Source: a bacterium
GTDB lineage: Bacteria > SZUA-182 > DTGQ01
DNA: 20,855 bases
Assembly (NCBI GenBank): GCA_040755755.1
Contig: JBFLZW010000080.1
Span: forward strand, 1-20,855
Direction: 5' to 3'
Shown here: piece after piece, positions 8,154 through 15,208 of the stretch
Numbering within the stretch: position 1 is the stretch's first letter
Layout of the letters: each line of letters starts with the position of its first letter
Program-made: the position numbers and the translations under genes
The notes under the pieces: generated by a model
The model's input: only the letters and a program-made list of their open reading frames with translations
Databases searched by the model: none
What the model was told of the DNA's origin: nothing

Positions 8154-9524
8154 ATGAGTAAGCCTAAATTACTTGTTGTTGACGATGAAGAATATATTTG
8201 CAAACAGCTCAAGTGGGGGCTTAATAGCGAATATGAAGTTATTATAGCTTATGAGAGTAAAGATGCTCTGACAAAGTTCAGTGAGTGTAAACCGGATATC
8301 GTAGCGCTTGACTTGAATTTATCTCCTGCGGATGATCATGAGCAGGGTTTTAAGGTGCTCGAAGAAATCATCCTGGGTGACCCCCACGCAAAAGTTATCA
8401 TGATAACCGGTCACAATGGCAAAGAGAGTGCCATAAATTCCTTACGGCTCGGTGCCTATGATTATTATGTCAAACCTATAGACCTGAACGAATTGAAAGT
8501 CATTCTCAAGCGTGCCCTCTATATCAGGATGTTGGAGATGGAAAACGAGCACCTGCAAACCCGAACCATTGAAGATGGGGAGTCGTTTGGCATCCTGGGT
8601 AATTGCAGGAAGATCAGAGAAGTCAACAAGGTGATACGGAAAGTGGCGAAAACGGATATAGCGGTCCTTATTCATGGAGAAAGTGGAACGGGAAAAGAAC
8701 TGGTAGCTCGTGCTATTCACCGGCAGAGCAACAGGTCAAATGAAGCATTTATCCCGATCGACTCCGGGGCAATCCCGGAAACGCTCCTGGAAAGTGAATT
8801 ATTCGGCCATGAGAAAGGGGCATTTACCGATGCTTATGGCAAAAAAATTGGGAAAATCGAGCTTGCTCATAAGGGGACCCTGTTCTTTGATGAGATAGCG
8901 GAATTGCCACTTAATTTACAGGTCAAGTTATTGAGATTTTTACAGGAGAAAAAGATACAGCGGGTTGGCGGGATTGAATTCATACCCATAGATGTGAGAG
9001 TTATCGCCGCCAGTAACAAGAACCTGGAGCAGGAAATACAAAAATCAAATTTCCGCGAAGATATTTTTTACCGGCTCAATGGAATAACAATTGAATTGCC
9101 TCCGTTGCGGGAAAGAGAGGATGACGTTATCGTAATAGCTGACGCTTTGCTGGAACAATTTTGTAAAGAGATGGGAATAGCTGGAAAAAAGTTGAGCCCC
9201 CAATCGGTTAAGTCTATCAAGGGATATGGATGGCCAGGAAATGTAAGGGAATTGGAAAACAGGTTAAGAAGGGCACTCGCTCTATCGACCGGCAAGTACA
9301 TCATGCCTGAAGATTTAGGCATTGGTCATGGCCGGAGCGCGAGGGAAGTAAAATTGACCCTTAAGGATGCCCGTGAGAGGATGGAGAAAGAGATGCTCCT
9401 CAGCAACCTGAAAAAATATCATGGCAATCTCTCGAAAGTGTCAAAGAGCCTCGGTGTGGCACGATCTACCGTGTATGATCTTATGGATAAATACGGCATT
9501 GATTATAATATAACCGATCGTTAA
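8154..9524 (+). CDS. prsR: PEP-CTERM-box response regulator PrsR, sigma-54 activator
   Basis: A 456-residue NtrC-type regulator, the partner of PrsK. The receiver domain (about 1-125) has acidic residues Asp10/Asp11, phosphoacceptor Asp53 (IVALDLNLS), a conserved Thr (MITG) and Lys (YVKPID). The AAA+ domain (about 145-380) has Walker A GESGTGKE (175-182), a sigma-54 contact loop GAFTDA (222-227), Walker B LFFDE (Asp246-Glu247) and FREDIFYRLN. The C-terminal Fis-type helix-turn-helix (about 423-452) includes NLSKVSKSLGVARSTVYDLM. The loop differs from the usual GAFTGA by Asp226 in place of Gly. AGGAGG six bases before the ATG fixes the start. Known PrsR proteins act with RpoN on genes of the PEP-CTERM and exopolysaccharide system; the targets here are inferred. 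Confidence 0.9.
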   Translation: MSKPKLLVVDDEEYICKQLKWGLNSEYEVIIAYESKDALTKFSECKPDIVALDLNLSPADDHEQGFKVLEEIILGDPHAKVIMITGHNGKESAINSLRLGAYDYYVKPIDLNELKVILKRALYIRMLEMENEHLQTRTIEDGESFGILGNCRKIREVNKVIRKVAKTDIAVLIHGESGTGKELVARAIHRQSNRSNEAFIPIDSGAIPETLLESELFGHEKGAFTDAYGKKIGKIELAHKGTLFFDEIAELPLNLQVKLLRFLQEKKIQRVGGIEFIPIDVRVIAASNKNLEQEIQKSNFREDIFYRLNGITIELPPLREREDDVIVIADALLEQFCKEMGIAGKKLSPQSVKSIKGYGWPGNVRELENRLRRALALSTGKYIMPEDLGIGHGRSAREVKLTLKDARERMEKEMLLSNLKKYHGNLSKVSKSLGVARSTVYDLMDKYGIDYNITDR

Positions 9525-9619
9525 TCTGCTCCTCATCCTCAATTGGCAGTTTTCTCTCCACCAGTAAAGATTTCGTCTACCCTGGATTATCCCCGCCAAA
9601 CAGTCCCTGTATGGCCTGC

Positions 9620-11788
9620 TCACCCTTTACCCTGCCGCCGGGAAAATACCCGAAAGTCCATATCCTTGGAAAAGATATTATGAGCATACTCCAGGGTTGC
9701 CAGAAGCCTCTCATCAATGGAATTGTCCTCAACCTGCCGCAGGAGCATGTCTGCCCAATGGATATGCCGCATAATGCGCATTTGTGAATAGTGGGCAGCC
9801 TGGCCGGTTTCAATGAGAAATCCCCAGTCACTGCTCTGGGCCAGCATCAGCTCGCGGGCAGCCTGGTTCAGTGCCCGCTCCTCGGTGCCCCTGGCCATGC
9901 GTCGTTCCCCGGCCAGCCTGGTCATCAGATCGATGAGCCTGAACAGGTGCCGGTATATCCAGGCATTCGACTTATCAGACCGCCCGTTCAACCAGGTGGC
10001 AAAGAAATCTCCCTCTCCCCAGCTCGATATCCCCGGAGTGAGACGCTGGTGGTGGTGCTGTTCGGACAGGTACTCTGAGGGTGTTACCGGACGCACCTCA
10101 GTCTGGTCATAGAGCATTTTTTTGAGGACCAGCTCCAGCCAGTAAGGACCTTCCTCCCACCAATGGCCGAACAATTCTCCATCGTAAGCGGAGAAAAAGA
10201 CGGGCTTGCGGCGGTTTTTCTGCCAGAATTCGATGGTCTGCGCTTGCCGGTCGCGGACAAACTGACCTGCATGGTCCGCCGCAGCCTGGGCCGCCCAATC
10301 CGGCCGGTAATAATCCTTTTTATCCAGCGGCACATCTTTACCAGTCACCCGGTAATACTTCAATCCGCTGTTCCTTCGAACCCCGGCGACCTTGAAATAT
10401 TCGGGAATATAATCCCAGTCAGCATCCCAGACCACATCCCGGTACCATTCCTTGTATCGCGGATCACCGGGAAAACCATGCCGCCTTGACCAGACCTGCC
10501 CTTTGGTCTTGTCATCAATACCGAAGATGCACAGCCCGGAATTTGTAACTACCGGGGCATTGATATCATAAAAGCAGCGGGTATCCCCCTGGCGAAGACC
10601 ATGAGTATTAACCACGGTCCAGCGAATCCCTTCGGAAAGTAAAAAATCGTCCAGAGCGGGGTGGTAGGCATTTTCCGGCAGCCACATTCCCTGGGGCATC
10701 CGGCCAAAGACCCGCTCATATTGCCGTATGGCTGTATGGACCTGTGCCTGCACCGCTTCAGGATAGTGAAGGTAGAAGGGAAGAATGGCGTGGGTAGCTG
10801 CACAGGTAATAACCTCCAGTTTCCCCTGATTCTGAAAATCCCGAAAGCCGCGGGTGATATCTCCGCCATAGGCCTCGAAAACCCTTCTGGCCTGAAAAAG
10901 CCGGTGAAGGGTCTGCTCCACAGTCTGGCGGAAGGGTTTATCCCAGGAGTTGGCATATTCTTTTTCGGTGAAAGCGATCAATTCACGAAGATGTACCCGG
11001 TAGCGCTTCTGCAGCAGGGTATCCTGCAGCATGCTGATCAGAGGAGGGCTGAGACTGATGGTCACCCGAAAATCCATCCCCCCCTTTTCCATACTCCAGA
11101 AGACTAAAAGAAGCTGGGTATAGACCGAGGTTATTGCTTCAAACAGCCATTGCTCTTCAAGGAAAATCTCATGCTCGGGATGCCTGACAAAGGGAAGATG
11201 GTTGTGCAGGAGAAGAATCCAGTACCCCTTTTCTTCCTCCGTATGGAGAACCTGGCCATGCTTTCGATACCAATAATAATTGTATCGCCACTTTTCCTGC
11301 GGCATGTTCACCTCATGGGAGGGGTCGGCGAGACGGATTTCCCTCCAGTCCGCATACCGCTGCTCCTTTTGCTCCTGTCCCCGCGGCATCCGGATGCGGT
11401 TCGATCTGGCCACCATCTCGAAGTTCGTGGTATTGCGGGTCTTATAACCAAGCTCAGCCACGTACTCGTGATCAGGAGCCAGGTTCAGCCAATAGCTGGT
11501 TTTATCTCCCAGAAAATCGTCAACCTCGAATTTGTTATTATAATTGAAGCCGTTGAATTCTCCCTGCCCATCCACCTGATAGACCCGCATTACCAGATAA
11601 TTCCGGTCAAAAAAAAGGTCTCCGAATTTCTGCCTGAGGCTTTCTTTGGTATTTTCCCCGACTTCGTATATGGCGCACGCTGAACGATGATCTTTGGGCA
11701 GGATCCACAGGTAGGTCTCGTTATAATTTTCCTTCAATACAGGTTCATCCTGTAATATTGAAAGGTCTATTGCCTCGAACACTCTCAT
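9620..11788 (-). CDS. DUF4912-GH57 protein, probable 1,4-alpha-glucan branching enzyme
   Basis: A 722-residue cytoplasmic protein. Residues about 18-140 match the DUF4912 type (YNETYLWILPKDHRSACAIYEV). The rest is a glycoside hydrolase family 57 barrel. Motif 1 is LHNHLPFVRHP (His195, His197). WLPENAY (369-375) carries the likely nucleophile Glu372. AYDGELFGHWW carries the likely acid/base Asp536. The FGHWW and WLPE signatures suggest the branching enzyme branch of GH57, which transfers alpha-1,4 segments to make alpha-1,6 branches in glycogen. Asn373 stands where these enzymes usually have Cys. I chose the ATG at 11788 because GAGGAG lies ten bases upstream; an ATG at 11806 is in frame but overlaps that site and lacks its own. 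It is convergent with prsR and is not part of that operon. No glycogen synthase gene is adjacent. Confidence 0.85.
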   Translation of the reverse strand: MRVFEAIDLSILQDEPVLKENYNETYLWILPKDHRSACAIYEVGENTKESLRQKFGDLFFDRNYLVMRVYQVDGQGEFNGFNYNNKFEVDDFLGDKTSYWLNLAPDHEYVAELGYKTRNTTNFEMVARSNRIRMPRGQEQKEQRYADWREIRLADPSHEVNMPQEKWRYNYYWYRKHGQVLHTEEEKGYWILLLHNHLPFVRHPEHEIFLEEQWLFEAITSVYTQLLLVFWSMEKGGMDFRVTISLSPPLISMLQDTLLQKRYRVHLRELIAFTEKEYANSWDKPFRQTVEQTLHRLFQARRVFEAYGGDITRGFRDFQNQGKLEVITCAATHAILPFYLHYPEAVQAQVHTAIRQYERVFGRMPQGMWLPENAYHPALDDFLLSEGIRWTVVNTHGLRQGDTRCFYDINAPVVTNSGLCIFGIDDKTKGQVWSRRHGFPGDPRYKEWYRDVVWDADWDYIPEYFKVAGVRRNSGLKYYRVTGKDVPLDKKDYYRPDWAAQAAADHAGQFVRDRQAQTIEFWQKNRRKPVFFSAYDGELFGHWWEEGPYWLELVLKKMLYDQTEVRPVTPSEYLSEQHHHQRLTPGISSWGEGDFFATWLNGRSDKSNAWIYRHLFRLIDLMTRLAGERRMARGTEERALNQAARELMLAQSSDWGFLIETGQAAHYSQMRIMRHIHWADMLLRQVEDNSIDERLLATLEYAHNIFSKDMDFRVFSRRQGKG

Positions 11789-11965
11789 AACCCCCACACT
11801 CCTCATCTAATTTCAAAATAACCAAGATTATTTTTAAATTCATATGGAATATGCAAAAAGAATATGCTTAGGCTAATATTTCTTTTCGGTAGAATTCATG
11901 AATAATCTCGGAAAAAATCTCAGCGTGGTGAATATTTTTTGTGCCTGAACTGACAAGGAGAGAAG

Positions 11966-12027
11966 GGACAGACATTTTCTGTCCTTGATTACAAAATGGT
12001 AATCGAGTGAATGACCATTTTGTTATC
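11966..12027. promoter_or_regulatory. Two adjacent inverted repeats, possible activator binding region
   Basis: GGACAGA and TCTGTCC (11966-11972, 11978-11984) flank five bases. Immediately after, 14-base arms (11987-12000 and 12014-12027) match with one mismatch and include perfect ACAAAATGGT/ACCATTTTGT cores. They lie about 140-200 bases upstream of the start predicted from the possible sigma-54 promoter at 12141, the usual place for enhancer-binding protein sites. They could instead be RNA hairpins or an operator for the divergent GH57 gene. The rest of 11789-12253 shows no other gene. Confidence 0.35.
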
Positions 12028-12140
12028 TGAGGATTGCACCTTGGTCAGATGGAGATCAGCAGACCGAACGGGTAGCGAAAAAACCAGCAAAATTCAGATG
12101 TTAGCTGCTGAAAAAATTCTTTTATGCTCTTGTCGCCACA

Positions 12141-12156
12141 AGGCATGCTTTATGCG
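12141..12156 (+). promoter_or_regulatory. Possible sigma-54 (-24/-12) promoter of the 99-aa membrane protein gene
   Basis: The sequence aGGCAtGctttaTGCg has GG (12142-12143) and GC (12154-12155) separated by exactly ten bases, as sigma-54 needs. It matches five of six bases at GGCACG and TGC at the -12 element. The predicted start near 12167 gives a leader of about 87 bases to the ATG at 12254. A single site with mismatches can arise by chance. Confidence 0.35.
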
Positions 12157-12253
12157 ATATAAAGAAACCAAAAGGCAGTGATTAAAGAAAATAAACGGCT
12201 GGATTCAATAAACCAATGTTCATCAAGTCTCACAAGAATAAGGAGGTAATCAG

Positions 12254-12553
12254 ATGGAAAGCCTATGGTATAATCTGATCGATGCATTCGGTGATCTGGT
12301 TATTACTGTTCCCATGAAGCAAGTTGTTCTCCTGATTGCCATAAGTGTTTTCTTCATCCTGATAGGCAGGTTCAAGTCCGCTTTGATAGCTAACCTGACT
12401 TTTATCTTCCTGTGGACGTGCATTGCCAGTAAAGCCCTTTCGGGCAAGTACACCATTGCCACTATTGCTCCTTTTGCCACCAGCTATGCGGTAATCGGCA
12501 GTGCAATCTTTTTCGGTGTTGCCTTGATGATCTTCTATGCCATATCTGAGTAG
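12254..12553 (+). CDS. Small three-helix membrane protein, function unknown
   Basis: A 99-residue protein that I do not recognise. It has an amphipathic start (MESLWYNLIDAFGDLVITVP) followed by three hydrophobic segments: about 23-39 (VVLLIAISVFFILIG), 44-60 (LIANLTFIFLWTCIAS) and 69-97 (a long Ala/Ile/Phe-rich stretch with YAVIGSAIFFGVALMIFYAI). The first loop carries RFKS and the second SKALSGKY, so both are basic. AAGGAGG seven bases before the ATG is an excellent ribosome binding site. A strong terminator follows. It therefore stands alone as its own transcription unit, preceded by a possible sigma-54 promoter and paired inverted repeats. No cleavable signal peptide is evident. A link to PrsR control is inference only. 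Confidence 0.8.
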   Translation: MESLWYNLIDAFGDLVITVPMKQVVLLIAISVFFILIGRFKSALIANLTFIFLWTCIASKALSGKYTIATIAPFATSYAVIGSAIFFGVALMIFYAISE

Positions 12554-12562
12554 AAGTTGTTA

Positions 12563-12586
12563 GTGGCCAGTGGTCAGTGATCAGCA
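12563..12586 (+). repeat. Copy of a TGGCCAGTGATCAG-type dispersed repeat
   Basis: The bases read GTGGCCAGTGGTCAGTGATC followed by AGCAG. A related block lies inverted at 15187-15208. Both sit just after gene ends. It is built from the short palindromes TGGCCA and TGATCA. Confidence 0.55.
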
Positions 12587-12629
12587 GGGAGAAGAGAGGG
12601 GTCGGGAGTCATAAGACAGAAGTCTGGTG

Positions 12630-12701
12630 CCAGGAGTTAGAAGTCAGAATAGAAGCCTTTGGCTGCATTCTGATTCCGGGAATCTAACTCCTGGTTTTTT
12701 T
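12630..12701 (+). terminator. Long intrinsic terminator of the 99-aa gene, overlapping the end of the MFS gene
   Basis: Three stem blocks nest: an 11-base perfect arm pair (12630-12640 with 12684-12694), TCAGAAT/ATTCTGA (12644-12650 with 12667-12673) and AGCC/GGCT (12654-12657 with 12661-12664). Seven T residues follow at 12695-12701. The right arm contains the TAG stop of the opposite-strand transporter gene. For that gene the hairpin lacks a T-tract. Confidence 0.7.
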
Positions 12702-13973
12702 ATCCGGATGAACCTGTATCAGTAAAAATCCTCCCAGAAGGAAAAATATTACCAGAGATACAATTCCGTACCGGCTCGATCCCGAAATCTGACCGACCAG
12801 TCCGAAGAGGGCAGGTCCGACAATACCGGCAAATTTGGCGCTGATATCGTAAAAGGCGAAAAACTCCGCTGACTGGCCCGCAGGAATCATCTGGCCAAAG
12901 AACGACCGGCTCAGGGCCTGACATCCTCCCTGGACCAGAGCTACCAGGACGGCCAGCATCCAGAAGTGGAATGGTGTCCGCATGAAATACCCTCCGATGG
13001 CTGCCAGAGTGTAAACGGACAAACCCAGCAGGATGCAGGTTTTTGTCTCCAGGAATCGCGTTGCCCAGCCGAAAATCAGGGTGAAGGGAATCCCCAGGAA
13101 CTGGACCAGCAGGATAGCACCGATGAGATGCTTTTGAGCGATTCCGATCTCTGCGCCGAATATGGTGGCCATGATGATGATTGTTCCGATCCCGTCATTA
13201 TACAGCCAGTAGGCAAGCAGGAACTTCCATACCTCCCGGTACTGCCTGACCTTATGAAACGTCATGGAAAGGCGGTGCAATCCGGCCAGAAACGGACTTT
13301 GACCATGCTTGACCCCATCCCGCCGGGGCTCGGAAACCCGGATAAAGATAGGGATGGAGAAGATGGCCCACCAGAGCGATACGGTCAGGAAAGAAATCCT
13401 TGAGCCCCACTGGGGTGTAGCCAGACCAAACCACAAGGGCTTGAGGATCATGGCCAGGTTCAGGGCCAGCAGCAGCCCTCCTCCGAGATAGCCAAGGGCA
13501 TAGCCAAGACAGGATATCCGGTCGAAATCCTCTTTCTCAGCTACAAACGGCAGCAGGGAATCGTAGAATACATTTCCGCCGCAAAAGCCTATTCTTCCCA
13601 GAATATAGAGGAACGATGCCAGCGGCCAGTCTCCCCTGCCTACGCCTGCCAGCAGGCCGGTAGCCAGGACGCCGAGCAGGGCAAAGCGAAAAAGGTAACT
13701 CTTTCGCTTTCCCGTCGCATCGCCCATGGCCCCGAGAATGGGAGACAGGAAGGCGATGATCAGCATGGCGACTGTATTCGTGTATCCCCAGTAACTGCTG
13801 GCCCGGTTGCCGGGCAGAGTCGCGGCAGCCACGGTACTGTAGTAGACCGGCAGCACGGCAGCCATGATCGTGGTGGCAAAAGCCGAGTTTGCCCAGTCAT
13901 ACAGGCACCAGCTTACCGCGGAGAGCCTATCCGTATTCAGAGCTTTCGAATGGCCTTGCAATTCATCAGTCAT
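12684..13973 (-). CDS. MFS transporter, UMF1 / Atg22-like family
   Basis: A 429-residue integral membrane protein with about twelve hydrophobic segments. The N-terminal signature SWCLYDWANSAFATTIMAAV, followed by a region with GAMGDATGKRKSYL between helices 2 and 3, is typical of the UMF1 group related to vacuolar effluxer Atg22. Members are secondary transporters of mostly unknown substrate. Near the C terminus, QALSRSFFGQMIPAGQSAEFFAFYD is also typical of the group. The ATG lies seven bases after the stop of the upstream TIM-barrel gene, and I see no good ribosome binding site of its own, so translation is probably coupled to that gene. The C-terminal codons (DKKTRS, stop) overlap a terminator arm shared with the convergent gene. 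Confidence in the family is high; the substrate is unknown. Confidence 0.87.
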   Translation of the reverse strand: MTDELQGHSKALNTDRLSAVSWCLYDWANSAFATTIMAAVLPVYYSTVAAATLPGNRASSYWGYTNTVAMLIIAFLSPILGAMGDATGKRKSYLFRFALLGVLATGLLAGVGRGDWPLASFLYILGRIGFCGGNVFYDSLLPFVAEKEDFDRISCLGYALGYLGGGLLLALNLAMILKPLWFGLATPQWGSRISFLTVSLWWAIFSIPIFIRVSEPRRDGVKHGQSPFLAGLHRLSMTFHKVRQYREVWKFLLAYWLYNDGIGTIIIMATIFGAEIGIAQKHLIGAILLVQFLGIPFTLIFGWATRFLETKTCILLGLSVYTLAAIGGYFMRTPFHFWMLAVLVALVQGGCQALSRSFFGQMIPAGQSAEFFAFYDISAKFAGIVGPALFGLVGQISGSSRYGIVSLVIFFLLGGFLLIQVHPDKKTRS

Positions 13974-13980
13974 CTATCGG

Positions 13981-14697
13981 TCAGCCCAGAAAGGATTCCA
14001 GCCGCAGGGCACGCCTGCTTTCCAAGATATCATTGGCTGTGTCCACTTCAAGAATTACCTTGAGATCGGGTTTAAGCTCAGCCAGCTTCCGAAGCGTTTT
14101 CAGTTCCCGGCATCCCTGGACGATCGGCCAGTGGTCGATCAGGCCGTTGGGTTTCATGCCGTTGGACCGATGCAGATGAATAAAATTGATTTTCTCGATA
14201 AGCTCCGGGCTTAAGGTGCTGACAAGCTCGAAGGAGTCAATGCCCTGGGACTCAAAATGGCCGACATCGAAGGTGATATGCCGGGCAAAAGTCTGCCAGA
14301 ACCAGGGAGCATTCTGTGAATCTCTGGAATTCTCAAGAGAAACGGGGCAGATTTTTTCCAGCTCGGCCAGCCCGCTCCGGTAGTTTTCCTGCCATTCTCC
14401 CTGCAGCTTCTGCCGGTCAGGCAACAGCTCATCATGGATAATCAAGCCCAGATCCGCCATTTCGGCAAACCGTTTCACCTGGGTCAGATTGCGTTCGCGG
14501 ACTACCTGCTGCGTATCGGAAAGGTTCACATCCATAGGATGAATCACAAAGCGTTTACCCGCTGATCTGATGATATCCGCCAGGATTTTTACCCGCTGAA
14601 TATCCGCCTCTGAAGTCCGAAAAACCGAGATTTGGACCAGCGGCAGATCAACCTGGCTGATCAGTTGGGAATCAAAGATCCGGTACCCGAATTCCAT
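13981..14697 (-). CDS. Xylose isomerase-like TIM-barrel (AP endonuclease family 2) protein
   Basis: A 238-residue probable soluble metal-dependent TIM-barrel protein. Ordered strands end in polar residues as in the sugar phosphate isomerase/epimerase and endonuclease IV superfamily: FVIHPMDVN (about 55-63), LGLIIHDEL, VSLENSRDS (metal-type Glu), ITFDVGHFE (Asp and His), INFIHLHRSNG (His) and a late ILEVD (Glu). Such Glu/Asp/His/Glu sets usually bind two or three metal ions. The substrate cannot be read from sequence. I prefer the ATG at 14697, which has AAGGAG about seven bases upstream, over the in-frame ATG at 14739. The longer reading would run into the intergenic repeat region. It is followed after seven bases by the UMF1-type transporter, so the two form a small operon. 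Confidence 0.75.
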   Translation of the reverse strand: MEFGYRIFDSQLISQVDLPLVQISVFRTSEADIQRVKILADIIRSAGKRFVIHPMDVNLSDTQQVVRERNLTQVKRFAEMADLGLIIHDELLPDRQKLQGEWQENYRSGLAELEKICPVSLENSRDSQNAPWFWQTFARHITFDVGHFESQGIDSFELVSTLSPELIEKINFIHLHRSNGMKPNGLIDHWPIVQGCRELKTLRKLAELKPDLKVILEVDTANDILESRRALRLESFLG

Positions 14698-15197
14698 TCT
14701 TTTCTCCTTATACAAAGGCAAAGATAAAGATAAATACAAAAGGACACCACAGAGACACAGAGAAATACATAGGGTGAAAAACCTCTGGGTTGCCTTTATT
14801 TTTATTGATAATTATGAGGGATTAGCTGCTGCACGCCGAATTACTATAGCAGCTTTGACTTGATCATACTACAAAAATCGCTCATATGGGGATAGATGGC
14901 ACACATCCGATGGCACGAAGAATGATCTCCCGCAGAGACGCAGAGGCGCAGAGAATGACCGAAAATGATATCCTCTGCGTCTCAGCGTCTCTGCGGGAGA
15001 AATACAACACTGCCGTGTCGTCTTTCCCATAAGAGCGACGAAAATTAACCATAGAGGTTTTTACTCTCTGCTTTTCTCTGTATCCCTCTGTGCCTCTGTG
15101 TCTCTGTGGTGTCCTTTGCCTTTAGTCTTTGTTTTTTTATAGTATACACAATTGAGAACCGCTATAATCACTGGCAATTGTCTTTGCTGGCCACTGA
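14698..15197. other. Non-coding region dominated by repeats
   Basis: No gene could be supported in these 500 bases. The content is the ribosome binding site of the TIM-barrel gene (14704-14709), nested inverted repeats (14739-15117) and the start of a dispersed repeat at 15187. It separates two minus-strand transcription units. I saw no clear promoter for the TIM-barrel gene in it. Confidence 0.7.
14739..15117. repeat. Nested inverted-repeat element of CACAGAGACACAGAG type
   Basis: The outer arms are 24-base perfect inverted copies (14739-14762 and 15094-15117), and a shared AAAAACCTCT block lies just inside (near 14779 and inverted near 15053). The inner arms (14926-14955 and 14971-15000) match in about 27 of 30 positions around a 15-base centre. 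All arms are built from the related units CACAGAGACACAGAG and CGCAGAGACGCAGAG. There is no open reading frame inside, so it is not an autonomous element. Similar units are common between genes in several bacterial groups, but their function is not settled. Confidence 0.8.
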
Positions 15198-15208
15198 TCA
15201 CTGGCCAC
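15187..15208 (-). repeat. Second copy of the TGGCCA/TGATCA dispersed repeat
   Basis: On the minus strand it begins GTGGCCAGTGATCAGTGGCC, related to the block at 12563-12586. It supplies the last codons (Ser-Gly-Gln) and the TGA stop of the metallopeptidase gene. Confidence 0.55.

Noticed and set aside
9455-9475. TGGCACGATCTACCGTGT near the end of prsR, resembling a -24 element
   Set aside because: It lies in the helix-turn-helix coding sequence, lacks GC at the -12 position, and precedes a convergent gene.
11150-11683. Plus-strand open frame opposite the GH57 gene
   Set aside because: It lies wholly inside the conserved DUF4912-GH57 coding region on the other strand and has no recognisable features.
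12040-12110. Possible cyclic di-GMP (GEMM) riboswitch because of GAACGGGTAGCG
   Set aside because: The required GCAAACC and GACGCAAAGC elements are missing upstream, and the segment lies upstream of the candidate promoter.
14911-14926. TGGCACGAAGAATGAT, similar to a sigma-54 promoter
   Set aside because: The -12 element has GA in place of the essential GC, and no plus-strand gene follows it.
14926-15000. Intrinsic terminator at the inner hairpin
   Set aside because: Neither side of the stem is followed by a T-tract, and it lies upstream of one gene and more than 180 bases from the end of the other.
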